A stretch of DNA of 37,758 nucleotides, from contig CALKAK010000057.1 in assembly GCA_937983015.1 (NCBI GenBank), forward strand, positions 1 through 37,758, read 5' to 3'. The DNA is from an uncultured Bacillaceae bacterium (GTDB lineage: Bacteria > Bacillota > Bacilli > Bacillales > Caldibacillaceae). The notes below the pieces were generated by a model. That model ran no database searches. It worked only from the letters and a program-made list of their open reading frames with translations, and was not told the DNA's origin. Position 1 is the stretch's first letter; every line of letters starts with the position of its first letter. This document shows, piece after piece, positions 16,180 through 24,606 of this stretch. The position numbers were made by a program, and so were the translations under genes.

Positions 16180-16976
16180 ATCAATTATTGTTAGGGCGTT
16201 ACGTACCAGGGGACTCACTCTTACACAACTTGGATCCCCGGGCAAAACTTGTTGCGGCGATTCTTTTTATCATCCTGGTTTTTAGCGCCGCTAACTGGTT
16301 CGCTTTTTTTACTTTATGGATCTTAACTTTTATCATCATTCGGTTATCTCGTGTTTCCCATCGAATATACTTTCGCGGTATTAAACCGCTTCTGTGGCTG
16401 ATCGTTTTTACGGCAACATTACAAATGTTGTTCACTACGGGGACCAAAACCTTTTTCCAGTGGGGTTTGATCACTATTTCCGATTACGGTATTCAAATCG
16501 GTCTTTTCATCTTCTTCCGTTTCACACTCATTACGATCCTATCCACCGTGATCACCTTGACGACGAAACCTATTGATTTAGCGGATGCTGTTATTTTCTT
16601 TCTCAAACCATTGCGCTTATTAAAAGTTCCGGTTAATGAGTTCGCGATGATGGTTACGATCGCTTTCCGTTTTATTCCGATTTTGCTTGATGAAACGCAA
16701 AAAGTCATGGATGCGCAAAGGATCCGTGGCAATGAATTCGGGGTAGGGTCCCTTATCCAGCAAATGAAAGCGTTAGTCCCGGTCTTTCTACCAATTTTTT
16801 CAAGCACTTTAAACCGGGCTGAAGAACTGGCCAACGTAATGGATGTGCGTGGCTATCGCGCCGATCAAAAACGGTCTAGCTTCCGACAACTTTACTGGAA
16901 AAAGACCGATACCATCACTTTATGCGTGACGGTTTTTATTGCGGTTGTACTTCATGTATTGAACAAAACATTCTAA
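16176..16976 (+). CDS. fmnA: FmnA, ECF transmembrane (EcfT-like) subunit for flavin export
   Basis: A 266-residue EcfT-family membrane subunit with about five helices. It has the two coupling-helix motifs in variant form: MDAQRIRG (commonly A-x-ARG) and VMDVRGY (commonly EARGY), which contact the two ATPases. In Listeria FmnA is the EcfT paralogue needed with EetB to deliver flavin to FmnB outside the cell; its place at the end of the plus arm matches. A general ECF importer subunit is the alternative, but those ecfA1-ecfA2-ecfT sets normally sit with ribosomal protein genes and truA in Bacilli. It overlaps ecfA2 by 4 nt. Confidence 0.86.
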   Translation: MNQLLLGRYVPGDSLLHNLDPRAKLVAAILFIILVFSAANWFAFFTLWILTFIIIRLSRVSHRIYFRGIKPLLWLIVFTATLQMLFTTGTKTFFQWGLITISDYGIQIGLFIFFRFTLITILSTVITLTTKPIDLADAVIFFLKPLRLLKVPVNEFAMMVTIAFRFIPILLDETQKVMDAQRIRGNEFGVGSLIQQMKALVPVFLPIFSSTLNRAEELANVMDVRGYRADQKRSSFRQLYWKKTDTITLCVTVFIAVVLHVLNKTF

Positions 16977-16985
16977 CACGGTTCG

Positions 16986-17022
16986 GACCTCTCATTTCAT
17001 CACGATCGAGGTCTTTGCTTTG
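16986..17022 (+). terminator. Possible terminator of the pplA-fmnA arm
   Basis: GACCTC (16986-16991) pairs with GAGGTC (17008-17013), followed by TTTGCTTTG. The stem is short and the loop long (16 nt), so this is moderate evidence. The hairpin at 17079-17114 could also stop transcripts on this strand. Confidence 0.5.
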
Positions 17023-17072
17023 AATTTATGCCGGATGAAAATCATGATGTCTCGCAAAAGAAAGCGAGAACG

Positions 17073-17114
17073 AAAAAAGGAAAATCGCCCGTAAATCAAT
17101 ACAAGCGATTTTCC
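17073..17114 (-). terminator. Terminator of the mevalonate operon
   Basis: On the minus strand GGAAAATCGC pairs with GCGATTTTCC, followed by TTTTTTCG. It lies about 35 nt after the fni stop, between two convergent operons. Confidence 0.85.
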
Positions 17115-17150
17115 TTTTCCTTTGAATTTGCCCCTTTGGTCGATCGGCAT

Positions 17151-18179
17151 TCAGTGGATGACGACCCGTTTCGTGTTTTGTAGCTCTGCGATCGTCGCAG
17201 CACCGATACCGAACATCGCCATTTTCAATTCCAGTTCCCTTATTTCCATGACTTTCAGTACTTCTTCTACCGATTGTGTAGCAGCTTTTAAAATGCCTCG
17301 GGCGATTCCGACAAAATCCGCCCCGAGGGCAATGGCCTTGGCCGCATCCAGTCCATTTTGAATACCGCCACTGGCGATCAGGGGAACGTCAGGGAATTTT
17401 TCGCGAATGCTCAAAATACACTCGACGGTCGGAATCCCCCATTCGGCGAAAGGTTCTGCTGCCCGCTTTCTAATTTCATCCTTTGAACGCAATCTTTCGA
17501 TTTGACTCCAGGATGTGCCACCGGCACCGGCGACATCGATATATGCCACCCCGGCATCTAATAACCTCGCGGCAACTTCTCCATCGATCCCCCAGCCCAC
17601 TTCTTTTACCCCTACAGGAATATCCAATTGCTCACAAAGTTGGGCGATCTTCGGCAAGAGGTCTTTGAAATTTGTATCGCCTTCATCTTGAACGACTTCC
17701 TGAATGCTGTTTAAATGAAGGACAAAGATGTCCGCATCGGTAATTTTGATGATTTCCTTACACTCTTCAACGCCGAAACCATAATTCAACTGGACCGCTC
17801 CCAGATTAGCGATAATCGGTGTATTCGGGGCGAACTCGCGCACTTGAAAAGAAGAATGATATTCCTTGCTTTCGATTAACGCTCTCGTCGAACCGAGCGC
17901 GAAAACCCAACCGCGTTTTTCCGCGGCCATCGCGAGATTCTTATTGATCGTCCCGGCAAGTTCTGCTCCCCCGGTCATGGAACTGATCAAAAACGGTGTC
18001 TTCCGTTGATATCCCAAAAAATCCGTGGCTATAGAAATTTCCTGAAAGTCGATCTCCGGAAGCGCATTATGTAAAAAACGGATCCGTTCGAAACCGGTCG
18101 TGATTCGGTCTCCGGTTACTTTTTCCTGCAAGGCGATACGAATATGTTCCGATTTCCGCTTATGAATGGATTCTGTCAC
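17151..18179 (-). CDS. fni: Type 2 isopentenyl-diphosphate delta-isomerase
   Basis: FMN- and NAD(P)H-dependent interconversion of IPP and DMAPP (342 aa; the usual Fni size is about 345). Motifs: RKSEHIRIAL at the N-terminus, ISSMTGGAE, LGSTRALIE, ANLGAVQLNYG, LHLNSIQEVVQ(D)EGD, GVKEVGWG, DVAGAGGTSW and the phosphate-binding IASGGIQNGLDAAKAIALGA. I favour GTG at 18179, because CAGGTG lies eight bases upstream; the TTG two codons earlier is too close to it. It is the last gene of the mevalonate operon, 20 nt after mvaK2. Confidence 0.94.
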   Translation of the reverse strand: MTESIHKRKSEHIRIALQEKVTGDRITTGFERIRFLHNALPEIDFQEISIATDFLGYQRKTPFLISSMTGGAELAGTINKNLAMAAEKRGWVFALGSTRALIESKEYHSSFQVREFAPNTPIIANLGAVQLNYGFGVEECKEIIKITDADIFVLHLNSIQEVVQDEGDTNFKDLLPKIAQLCEQLDIPVGVKEVGWGIDGEVAARLLDAGVAYIDVAGAGGTSWSQIERLRSKDEIRKRAAEPFAEWGIPTVECILSIREKFPDVPLIASGGIQNGLDAAKAIALGADFVGIARGILKAATQSVEEVLKVMEIRELELKMAMFGIGAATIAELQNTKRVVIH

Positions 18180-18199
18180 GAACAAACACCTGCTTTCCC

Positions 18200-19306
18200 C
18201 TATATTGATTCCACACGTTTGACCGTTATACCTCCGTAGGAAACGGATAATTCCAGTGGCTGGATTCCCTGCCTGCGCCAGTCGTCGGTCAATTTAACCT
18301 TCGCTTCCCGATCAGGCACAAAGGCGATGCCACAATCTCCACCACCGGCACCAGAAGTTTTTCCCACCCCGTACCGATCGGCAAGAGCGATCAATTGGGC
18401 CAGGTCTTCCGTTTCAATCTCCACTCCTGTTAATTCACCCAGCCGTTTCAAGGCCATGCGGTTTTGCTTTAGACCCTGGAAAATTTCCATTCGATCGCGT
18501 TCGCGAAAACCGGTCGTGATTTTATTTACCGCTTCTCTACTCGCCCGGATAAATTGTTCATAATCGGCTAAATAATACCGCTTCAAATGCTGGATTTTTC
18601 CCACCATCGAGGGTGTAGATGCTTTCTTTCCCGTCCAGCCGACGCATAAATAGAAATTTTCCGGTGGAGATAAGGGGGAAATGCCCAGGCCGGGCCAGGT
18701 TTGCGTGAGGAGATCGGCTAGTGGCTTTTTACGCTTCATTTCTTTTAAGAGCCAATTTCGGTCGAACATTGAATATTGTATCCAGCCGCCATAAGTAGCC
18801 GCTGCGATATCCGCACAGGAGCCGCTGCCTTGTGTCTTGAAGTGGGCGATCGCTGCCAGTTTGAAAATCAGTTCTTTTGTCGCCTCATCCGCCAAAAAAT
18901 AGTGGAGAACAGCCGTAATCGTCGTCACAACTGTTGCGGCGCTCGATCCGAGACCGTATTTTTTCCCGGATGCATCATCCAGTTCACTGACAATGCGTAG
19001 TGAAAACGGTGTAACGGAGACACCCTTCTCTATCAAATATTGAATGCTCATTGCCAGAGCATTTTTCACAAATTTTAACCGTTTAGATGGAACGGAAAAG
19101 CGGAGCTCGCCGTCATCATAAGACCAGTCCACTAAATCCAGGCCGAGGTCAGGTAATGATAATTCGTTTTTCTCACCAGGACCTATCGTTCCTCTCATGA
19201 AACGATCAACAGCGATCACGATTGCCGGAGATCCATCGAGAACGGCATATTCACCGGCGATGAAAAGCTTTCCGGGGACCGATACTTCTAAAATTTTGCC
19301 ATTCAA
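18200..19306 (-). CDS. mvaK2: Phosphomevalonate kinase
   Basis: GHMP kinase converting phosphomevalonate to diphosphomevalonate. The N-terminal VPGKLFIAGEYAVLDGSPA is characteristic. The ATP loop is KKYGLGSSAATVV and the C-terminal GHMP motif is KTSGAGGGDCGIAF. The length is about 368 aa, a little longer than the Staphylococcus enzyme. The start is uncertain. An ATG at 19315 directly abuts the AAAGGATGG ribosome site, so the TTG at 19306 nine bases further has better spacing. It lies between mvaD and fni. Confidence 0.92.
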   Translation of the reverse strand: MNGKILEVSVPGKLFIAGEYAVLDGSPAIVIAVDRFMRGTIGPGEKNELSLPDLGLDLVDWSYDDGELRFSVPSKRLKFVKNALAMSIQYLIEKGVSVTPFSLRIVSELDDASGKKYGLGSSAATVVTTITAVLHYFLADEATKELIFKLAAIAHFKTQGSGSCADIAAATYGGWIQYSMFDRNWLLKEMKRKKPLADLLTQTWPGLGISPLSPPENFYLCVGWTGKKASTPSMVGKIQHLKRYYLADYEQFIRASREAVNKITTGFRERDRMEIFQGLKQNRMALKRLGELTGVEIETEDLAQLIALADRYGVGKTSGAGGGDCGIAFVPDREAKVKLTDDWRRQGIQPLELSVSYGGITVKRVESI

Positions 19307-19328
19307 TTCTTCCATCCTTTCTAGAAGT

Positions 19329-20303
19329 TTATAAATATTGAATCCCCGGACCGGGGTGACAAACATGAACTTCGTTTATTACCGGGATGGACTGCAACGC
19401 TTCGCGAACCTTTTCTTCGTTTTTCCTTTCACAAATCACTTTAACATTTGGTCCGGCATCGATTGTAAAATAGGCCGGGATTCCATGTTCACGCAACTCC
19501 AGGACTGCATCCATGACATCTATTGTAGCACTTTCCCAGTATAAGAATGGTGGATCCGCACCGAGGGTTGTCGCATGCATTTTTAAAGCATTGCGTTCGA
19601 GGGCCTGGCCAAGTTTTACAAAATCCCGATTGGCGAGCGCCTCTTTTGCCTCGGCTAAATCTTTTTCGACGGTTTTGAGCCAGCCTTCATAAAAACACGA
19701 GGTCGCTACCGTCCGTCGCATCCCTTCTCTACTCGATATTTTTTTCCGTTTTGTATTGAGTACAACGGAAAGAATGCTCAAATCCCATGCTTCCGGTGGT
19801 AAGATCGGTACCGCATAGGAATCACTGCCATCGTCTTTTTCCCCTTTCTGCCATTCGACAAACCCACCATAGACGGAACGGCTGGCAGAACCCGACCCTT
19901 GACGGGCGATCATCGAGAGTTCCCGTTTGCTAACTTCCAGACCCAGTGCTTTACAGGCTGCGCCGGCAAGTGCACAATAACCCGATGCCGAGCTGGCAAA
20001 ACCCGCAGCTGTGGGCACATGATTAATCGACTCTACCCGGGCAAAATAATTTTTTCCGCTCCATTTGCGGATGAGATCGAGAAAGCGCGAAATTTTCCGC
20101 GTCTCTTGTTCGCCCATTTCTTCGCCATTTAAAATAAATCGGTCAGTTGTAAAAGATTCGGAAAATTCGACAGTCGTTATTGTATAAAAGCGATCCAGTG
20201 TGATCGATAAGCTGCTGTTCGTTGGTAAAAATAATTTCTCATCACGTTTGCCCCAATACTTGATCAGGGCGATATTCGTATGTGCTTTGGCGGTTGCCTT
20301 CAA
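19329..20303 (-). CDS. mvaD: Diphosphomevalonate decarboxylase
   Basis: ATP-dependent decarboxylation of mevalonate diphosphate to IPP (324 aa). Signatures: AHTNIALIKYWGKRDEKLFLP, SSLSITLD, the phosphate loop PTAAGFASSASGYCAL, and QGSGSASRSVYGGFVEW with the catalytic region, then FTIDAGPNVKVI near the C-terminus. It starts at TTG 20303 after AAGGGAG. Second gene of the core mevalonate cluster, 53 nt after mvk. Confidence 0.95.
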   Translation of the reverse strand: MKATAKAHTNIALIKYWGKRDEKLFLPTNSSLSITLDRFYTITTVEFSESFTTDRFILNGEEMGEQETRKISRFLDLIRKWSGKNYFARVESINHVPTAAGFASSASGYCALAGAACKALGLEVSKRELSMIARQGSGSASRSVYGGFVEWQKGEKDDGSDSYAVPILPPEAWDLSILSVVLNTKRKKISSREGMRRTVATSCFYEGWLKTVEKDLAEAKEALANRDFVKLGQALERNALKMHATTLGADPPFLYWESATIDVMDAVLELREHGIPAYFTIDAGPNVKVICERKNEEKVREALQSIPVINEVHVCHPGPGIQYL

Positions 20304-20356
20304 TGATATGAACTCCCTTCACTAGCCGAACTTGCTAAATTCAATATTTCTTCCAA

Positions 20357-21322
20357 TTACAAAGCTAACGCACCGAAATTTTCGCTGACCCGTACGTACC
20401 AGGTATTATGAGCTCCTTTTTGCAGTAAGATTTGTGACAGTTCCTTAGCCTTTTGCAATGTGTCGGTTAGCGCGATGATACAACCACCCCGACCTCCACC
20501 GGTTAATTTCGCCCCGTAAGCGCCAGCTTTCCTTGCTTCCCTTACCAGATGCTCGATCGTTTCATTGCTTACACCTAATTTGGCGAGCTCTTCCTGGGCG
20601 AGATTTAAGAGCGAACCTACTAACGGAATATCCCCGCTTAACAAAGCATCGCGAACCTGATACGTATACTCTTCCAGTAATCGCAACGAGGATTCCGTTT
20701 TCTCCGGATCTTCTTCGTATTTGTTCCTGATGCTTTCAACGGCGGCTTTTGTGTCACCGATCTGGCCCGTATCTGCAACGATCAAGTAAAACGTAGCCCC
20801 TAATTTTACCGTTTCCGTTTCTTTTCCCTTTTGAAACCAGATTGGATTAGTGCTTGATGCAGCTTCCATATCGATTCCGCTCGGGTTCCCGTGCGCATAT
20901 GTCTCTGCAATGTGTACCAGACGCATCAACGTTTCTCGAGGCAATTCCTTCCCGAAATAGCGAAATAGTGCTCTGACGATCGATATAGCGATTGCCGCAC
21001 TGGATCCCAGACCACGGCCCAGGGGAATGTTGGAATGAATTTTTACGGAAAAGCCCGTTAATTTCTCCCCTAATTCCTTAACCGCTTCTTTCATACAGAC
21101 TACGATCCCTTTCATTTTTTCGGGCACTTTGTGCAAGGGGCCGGTATAAAAGGGCGTTTTTACATGAACGGGTTCTCCCGTTTCTTCAATAATGGTCGTT
21201 ACATTCAAAGTCGGAAAGGGGAGCGCGATGGCCGGTTTTCCATACACCACCGCATGTTCCCCGATTAAAATAATTTTACTATGTGATGTGCCAATGGCTT
21301 TTTTCTTTAATTTATAGAGCAC
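20357..21322 (-). CDS. mvk: Mevalonate kinase
   Basis: GHMP kinase phosphorylating mevalonate at C5 (321 aa). Motifs: IILIGEHAVVYGKPAIALP near the N-terminus, the ATP loop PLGRGLGSSAAIAIS, GNPSGIDMEAASS with the catalytic Asp region, and AKLTGGGRGGCIIAL. It starts at GTG 21322, with GAGGGA upstream. First of the four mevalonate genes; HMG-CoA synthase and reductase are not in the window. A TctA-like permease gene ends only 47 nt upstream on the same strand with no terminator between. Confidence 0.95.
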   Translation of the reverse strand: MLYKLKKKAIGTSHSKIILIGEHAVVYGKPAIALPFPTLNVTTIIEETGEPVHVKTPFYTGPLHKVPEKMKGIVVCMKEAVKELGEKLTGFSVKIHSNIPLGRGLGSSAAIAISIVRALFRYFGKELPRETLMRLVHIAETYAHGNPSGIDMEAASSTNPIWFQKGKETETVKLGATFYLIVADTGQIGDTKAAVESIRNKYEEDPEKTESSLRLLEEYTYQVRDALLSGDIPLVGSLLNLAQEELAKLGVSNETIEHLVREARKAGAYGAKLTGGGRGGCIIALTDTLQKAKELSQILLQKGAHNTWYVRVSENFGALAL

Positions 21323-21369
21323 TGCTTTCCCTCACCTTCATCCTTCGAAATCAAGATAAGCGACGATCT

Positions 21370-22734
21370 CTAGCCAAATAAGGTCATGAACCAGGGTGCA
21401 GAATATAGAGCCATGAATAGAACACCGAAACTTACTCCTAGGCGATGCAGGCTGCCGGCAACAATCGATACCAATAAAACACCGGCGATATTGATCCAGC
21501 CAGCATCAATATAGCCAAGTAAAAACACAAGGCCCACAAACAAGCCGATAATCGCTTCATGGGGAATCCACTTGAAAACAAACGCACTAATTTCCCTTGA
21601 ATATTTTACGACAAGATAATAAGTGATGAACAGGGCAATTCCCGCTCCGACAAGCGTTGAAATGAAGATTTCCTGGATCGTTAAAGCATGATGCATGTTG
21701 TAATTTTCGTCAAATACGGGAGGTGCCTGGAAAAGTGGCAGCCCTGGTCCCAACGATACGGATGAAAAGGGAATCCCGAAAGCGATTAGCGGAATTAAAA
21801 TTCCGGATATGTAAGTCGCATTGGCCAACGCTTCCATACAGGCGATGGCCAGTGATGATTTTTTTAATCGATCCTGTTCAAAATTGGAAAACAGCTCACC
21901 GATCAACGTCGTCGTTCCTACCGCACTTAAAATAAAGGTGATACTGCCGATCAGCGAAGCCAGTCCACTTAAAATAGTCTCTTTTATCGTTAAGATCTTA
22001 AAGGGATTTGGCATTCCCATTTTTCTTTTTTGTTTCGTTAGCGAAATGATCCGTTGCGGGAACCGGTTCATCCGCTCCCTTTTATCCTTATTCATCAATT
22101 CTAGCAAAGTGACGATCACAGGTCCGATTGTAATGCCCAAAAAGAAAGAGGTAAACACGTTTCTACCTTCCGGTACCACGCCCGTCGCCCAGTACAAATG
22201 ACGCAAACCTTGGACGAGCAACATAAAGGGAATGATGGCCACCAATGAAACCAAGCGATTTTTCGCTAAGAGGGCCAGTATAATGGTCCCAAAGAAGAAT
22301 AAAGGCCCGGCATAATTCTGTACCCAGTCCGCAACCGGCATCAACACCCAGGCAAAAAGGAAACTGATCGGAACGGCTACCAGGGTTCCAACGACCGAGC
22401 CCGATGCCATTTTGCGGATACTCAAATCAGCCTGTCCATGTTTTTTAAATTGAACGGCATGTTCGACCATCGGCGCCGCCATCACTCCTCCAGGTATTCC
22501 CGCCACGGCTACCGGTACTGAATCCGTCACTTTATGGGCGGTGATCGCCGCCATGAAGAACGTAAATACAAAAATCGGTTCAATTCCGAGTAGAACTAAT
22601 GCTAACGTTACAGGGGCGATCACGGCCGTTTCATCGGTACCCGGAATGATGCCTAAAATTGTATAGAGCACGGTACCCGCCAGTGCCGCCATTACCATAC
22701 CGAGCAACAATTCCAGTGTCATATCAAACTTCAT
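21370..22734 (-). CDS. TctA-family (tripartite tricarboxylate transporter) permease
   Basis: A 454-residue membrane protein with about ten or eleven helices. The N-terminal GTVLYTILGIIPGTDETAVIAP fits the GxxPG signature of TctA permeases, and GIPGGVMAAPMVEHAVQFKKHGQAD with GSVVGTLVA matches the conserved second loop. TctA proteins carry carboxylates such as citrate, usually with a small TctB and a periplasmic TctC. No TctC is present here, and the only partner is a two-helix protein upstream. Substrate unknown. It is overlapped by the upstream small gene and lies 47 nt before mvk, so it probably shares the mevalonate transcript. Confidence 0.8.
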   Translation of the reverse strand: MKFDMTLELLLGMVMAALAGTVLYTILGIIPGTDETAVIAPVTLALVLLGIEPIFVFTFFMAAITAHKVTDSVPVAVAGIPGGVMAAPMVEHAVQFKKHGQADLSIRKMASGSVVGTLVAVPISFLFAWVLMPVADWVQNYAGPLFFFGTIILALLAKNRLVSLVAIIPFMLLVQGLRHLYWATGVVPEGRNVFTSFFLGITIGPVIVTLLELMNKDKRERMNRFPQRIISLTKQKRKMGMPNPFKILTIKETILSGLASLIGSITFILSAVGTTTLIGELFSNFEQDRLKKSSLAIACMEALANATYISGILIPLIAFGIPFSSVSLGPGLPLFQAPPVFDENYNMHHALTIQEIFISTLVGAGIALFITYYLVVKYSREISAFVFKWIPHEAIIGLFVGLVFLLGYIDAGWINIAGVLLVSIVAGSLHRLGVSFGVLFMALYSAPWFMTLFG

Positions 22735-22972
22735 CCTCTATATTGATGGTTCGTTTCGGTTTGAACAATACGGAGCTGATAACGAAACCGAGCAATGCTC
22801 CGGTTAACCCAAAAAATAAAGGCAAGGGCTCTTGATCGTGGGCTAAAAAATAGCCGATCATCGTGGAAGATGCGGTAATCAAAATGGATAAGAATAGATC
22901 TTTAATACTGACGAGGTCTTCCCATACCTCAATAAATTTAGCTTGATCCTCTGTTTGGTTGTGTTTTTCCAA
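22724..22972 (-). CDS. Small two-helix membrane protein upstream of the TctA-like permease
   Basis: 82 residues with two hydrophobic segments (about 27-43 and 50-67) and a charged C-terminus (KPKRTINIEDEV). I do not recognise a family. It overlaps the permease start by 11 nt, so it is translationally coupled and may be an accessory subunit, although it is shorter than TctB (normally four helices). I prefer TTG at 22972, nine bases after AAAGGGG; the ATG at 22993 overlaps that site. Confidence 0.7.
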   Translation of the reverse strand: MEKHNQTEDQAKFIEVWEDLVSIKDLFLSILITASSTMIGYFLAHDQEPLPLFFGLTGALLGFVISSVLFKPKRTINIEDEV

Positions 22973-23042
22973 GCCACTAACCCCTTTCTCCATCGTTTCC
23001 AGGGTTGTACCAAAAACATTATAAAAAGCTTTTCACGAGGCA

Positions 23043-23051
23043 ATTATACCA
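23043..23051 (-). promoter_or_regulatory. Extended -10 promoter of the permease/mevalonate transcript
   Basis: On the minus strand TGGTATAAT is a perfect extended -10 (TGnTATAAT), about 70 nt before the TTG at 22972. No convincing -35 is visible at 16-18 bases. Confidence 0.55.
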
Positions 23052-23225
23052 TAGAACTCAGCATGCTTTCCCTGCAAACGGTCGTTTAATTAAGCTTCTC
23101 GTAACTTGATTATAAAATTATTTTCAATATTTTTCTCCCATATTATCATACCTTAAATATCCATCATTTCACAAATTTGTTATATGAATTGACCCCTTGT
23201 ATTTTGCGATTCGATCATTTATTCA

Positions 23226-23259
23226 ACAAAAAATCCGCCCGGTGTATCCTTCCAGGCGG
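23226..23259 (-). terminator. Terminator of the MarR gene
   Basis: On the minus strand CCGCCTGG pairs with CCGGGCGG (one T-G pair), followed by ATTTTTTG. It lies 15 nt after the MarR-gene stop. Confidence 0.88.
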
Positions 23260-23274
23260 TCCATCAAGTAACGA

Positions 23275-23736
23275 TTACTGTTCATAATTTTTGGCGTACA
23301 AACCGAGCCTTTTTAACTTTTCGATGAGATCTAACTTTTCCTCCAAATTCAAGCCACCCATGATCTTGTTTAACTCTTCCTGGTGTTCGGGGAAAATTCG
23401 ATCCATCAATTTCTTTCCTTCATCCGTGATGGAAACATAGGTCACACGCCGATCTTCTTTACAGGCCCGGCGGCATATATAACCTTTCTCCTCTAATTTG
23501 TCAATGACATAAGTGATACTGCTTGAAGCAAGCAAAATTTTTTGGCCGATTTTTTGTACAGGCTGGTCTCCTTTGTGATACAGCAATTCCAGTACGGCAA
23601 ATTCCGTTAAGTTTAAGTCGTAGTTTTTCACGCTTTTAATGATCTGTTTTTCAATCGACTGCATGGCACGGGATAAGACGACAAACAATTTTAACGATGC
23701 TGCAATTTCTTCCCTATGTTTTTCTTGATCCATCAT
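23275..23736 (-). CDS. MarR-family transcriptional regulator
   Basis: A 153-residue winged-helix regulator. The N-terminal dimerisation helices are followed by LNLTEFAVLELLYHKGDQPVQKIGQKILLASSSITYVIDKLEEKGYICR (helix-turn-helix), with the wing CKEDRRVTYVSITDEGKKLM. Length and sequence recall MhqR-type MarR repressors that sense quinone-like electrophiles. The ATG at 23736 follows AAAGGA by eight bases; the frame is open for 20 codons further upstream without a ribosome site. It is monocistronic. A sequence resembling an MhqR box lies about 100 nt upstream (23834-23851). Confidence 0.88.
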   Translation of the reverse strand: MMDQEKHREEIAASLKLFVVLSRAMQSIEKQIIKSVKNYDLNLTEFAVLELLYHKGDQPVQKIGQKILLASSSITYVIDKLEEKGYICRRACKEDRRVTYVSITDEGKKLMDRIFPEHQEELNKIMGGLNLEEKLDLIEKLKRLGLYAKNYEQ

Positions 23737-23833
23737 TATCAAATCCTTTTCCTTATAATTATGTTTTTCAACGTTGCAAAGTCGTAAAAATCGCATAAGC
23801 CGAAAAGGTTGTAAACGGTATCAACCGGTCTTT

Positions 23834-23851
23834 TATCTCGATTTCGAATTA
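23834..23851 (-). promoter_or_regulatory. Possible MhqR-like operator
   Basis: TATCTCGATTTCGAATTA reads like an imperfect copy of the inverted repeat tATCTCGAATTCGAGATa recalled for MhqR. It sits upstream of the MarR gene, where autoregulation would be expected. The second arm is poor. Confidence 0.3.
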
Positions 23852-23956
23852 ATTATAAAGCATATCTTCACGTGTGTCAACCAATTGAGACCCGTGACCC
23901 GATGCGGTGGATTTGCGATCGATCGCTTCATCGCCGGTTCGGTCTGTTAATCATTA

Positions 23957-23981
23957 ACAAAAAAAAGAGGGGCTCCCCTCT
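23957..23981 (-). terminator. Terminator of the DUF5362-like gene
   Basis: AGAGGG (23966-23971) and CCCTCT (23976-23981) form a tight hairpin with a 4-nt loop. On the minus strand it is followed by TTTTTTTTGTT. It begins five bases after the upstream stop codon. Confidence 0.9.
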
Positions 23982-23985
23982 CCCT

Positions 23986-24342
23986 TTACATTCCATGACT
24001 GAAAAGCGTCATAAAAGCAGCGAATGAAAATACGACAAAGATGATTCCTATGATGAAACTGACAATGATAAAAATTCCGTACAGGAAAAGATATTTACTC
24101 AAATAATCGAATAATGCCAGTTGGGACTGTTCATCTTCCATGTTCACTTTCAAATTGCTTGCCTGTTTGCCGATTTGATACAGGAATACACCCAGAATAA
24201 CTGTAATGACACCGGGAATTGCACCTACCACATAGGCGAATAGCCCCCCGATCGCGCTCAATGCGCCTGCGATTATATTGAATATCCCGGTTACTTTACC
24301 CCACGTAGAAATTCGCGCGATCGCCTTTTGTAAACCGTTCAA
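23986..24342 (-). CDS. Small membrane protein, DUF5362-like
   Basis: 118 residues with a Gly-rich hydrophobic pair of helices (FNIIAGALSAIGGLFAYVVG, then GVITVILGVFLYQIGKQAS) and a third and fourth hydrophobic stretch near the C-terminus (FLYGIFIIVSFIIGIIFVV). The GAIPGVITVILG pattern resembles DUF5362 proteins; function unknown. TTG at 24342 has AAGGAG seven bases upstream and is preferred over the ATG 24 codons earlier. It is monocistronic with its own terminator. Confidence 0.65.
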   Translation of the reverse strand: MNGLQKAIARISTWGKVTGIFNIIAGALSAIGGLFAYVVGAIPGVITVILGVFLYQIGKQASNLKVNMEDEQSQLALFDYLSKYLFLYGIFIIVSFIIGIIFVVFSFAAFMTLFSHGM

Positions 24343-24606
24343 AAAACCACTCCTTAAAATATTTTCTCCCTTATTATATGTGAAACAGATAAATAAATGA
24401 AAGATGTTTCGCAACTCGGAATCCCTGTTTTTCCAAGCGAATGATGTTCCTTATCCTTGGGTTGTCCTTCATTTTTACTGAAAATAGATTCCCCATATAT
24501 GTTTCAATACGATGGGTGAAAATTAATTTGTACCACGATCGAAAGGATGGCCAATTTCTGTATTTTCTTGAATCCGGATTGAGGCGCATGCTCGATATTT
24601 GTTAAA

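Noticed and set aside
14519..16976. Ordinary vitamin-import ECF module or a separate cobalt/nickel (CbiO/CbiQ) transporter
   Set aside because: The genes are continuous with dmkA (shared ribosome site and overlaps), and fmnA is expected at this position in EET loci. Not fully excluded without the rest of the genome.
24374..24589. 71-aa minus-strand frame upstream of the DUF5362-like gene
   Set aside because: No ribosome binding site, no recognisable protein features, and it overlaps the leader of the next gene.
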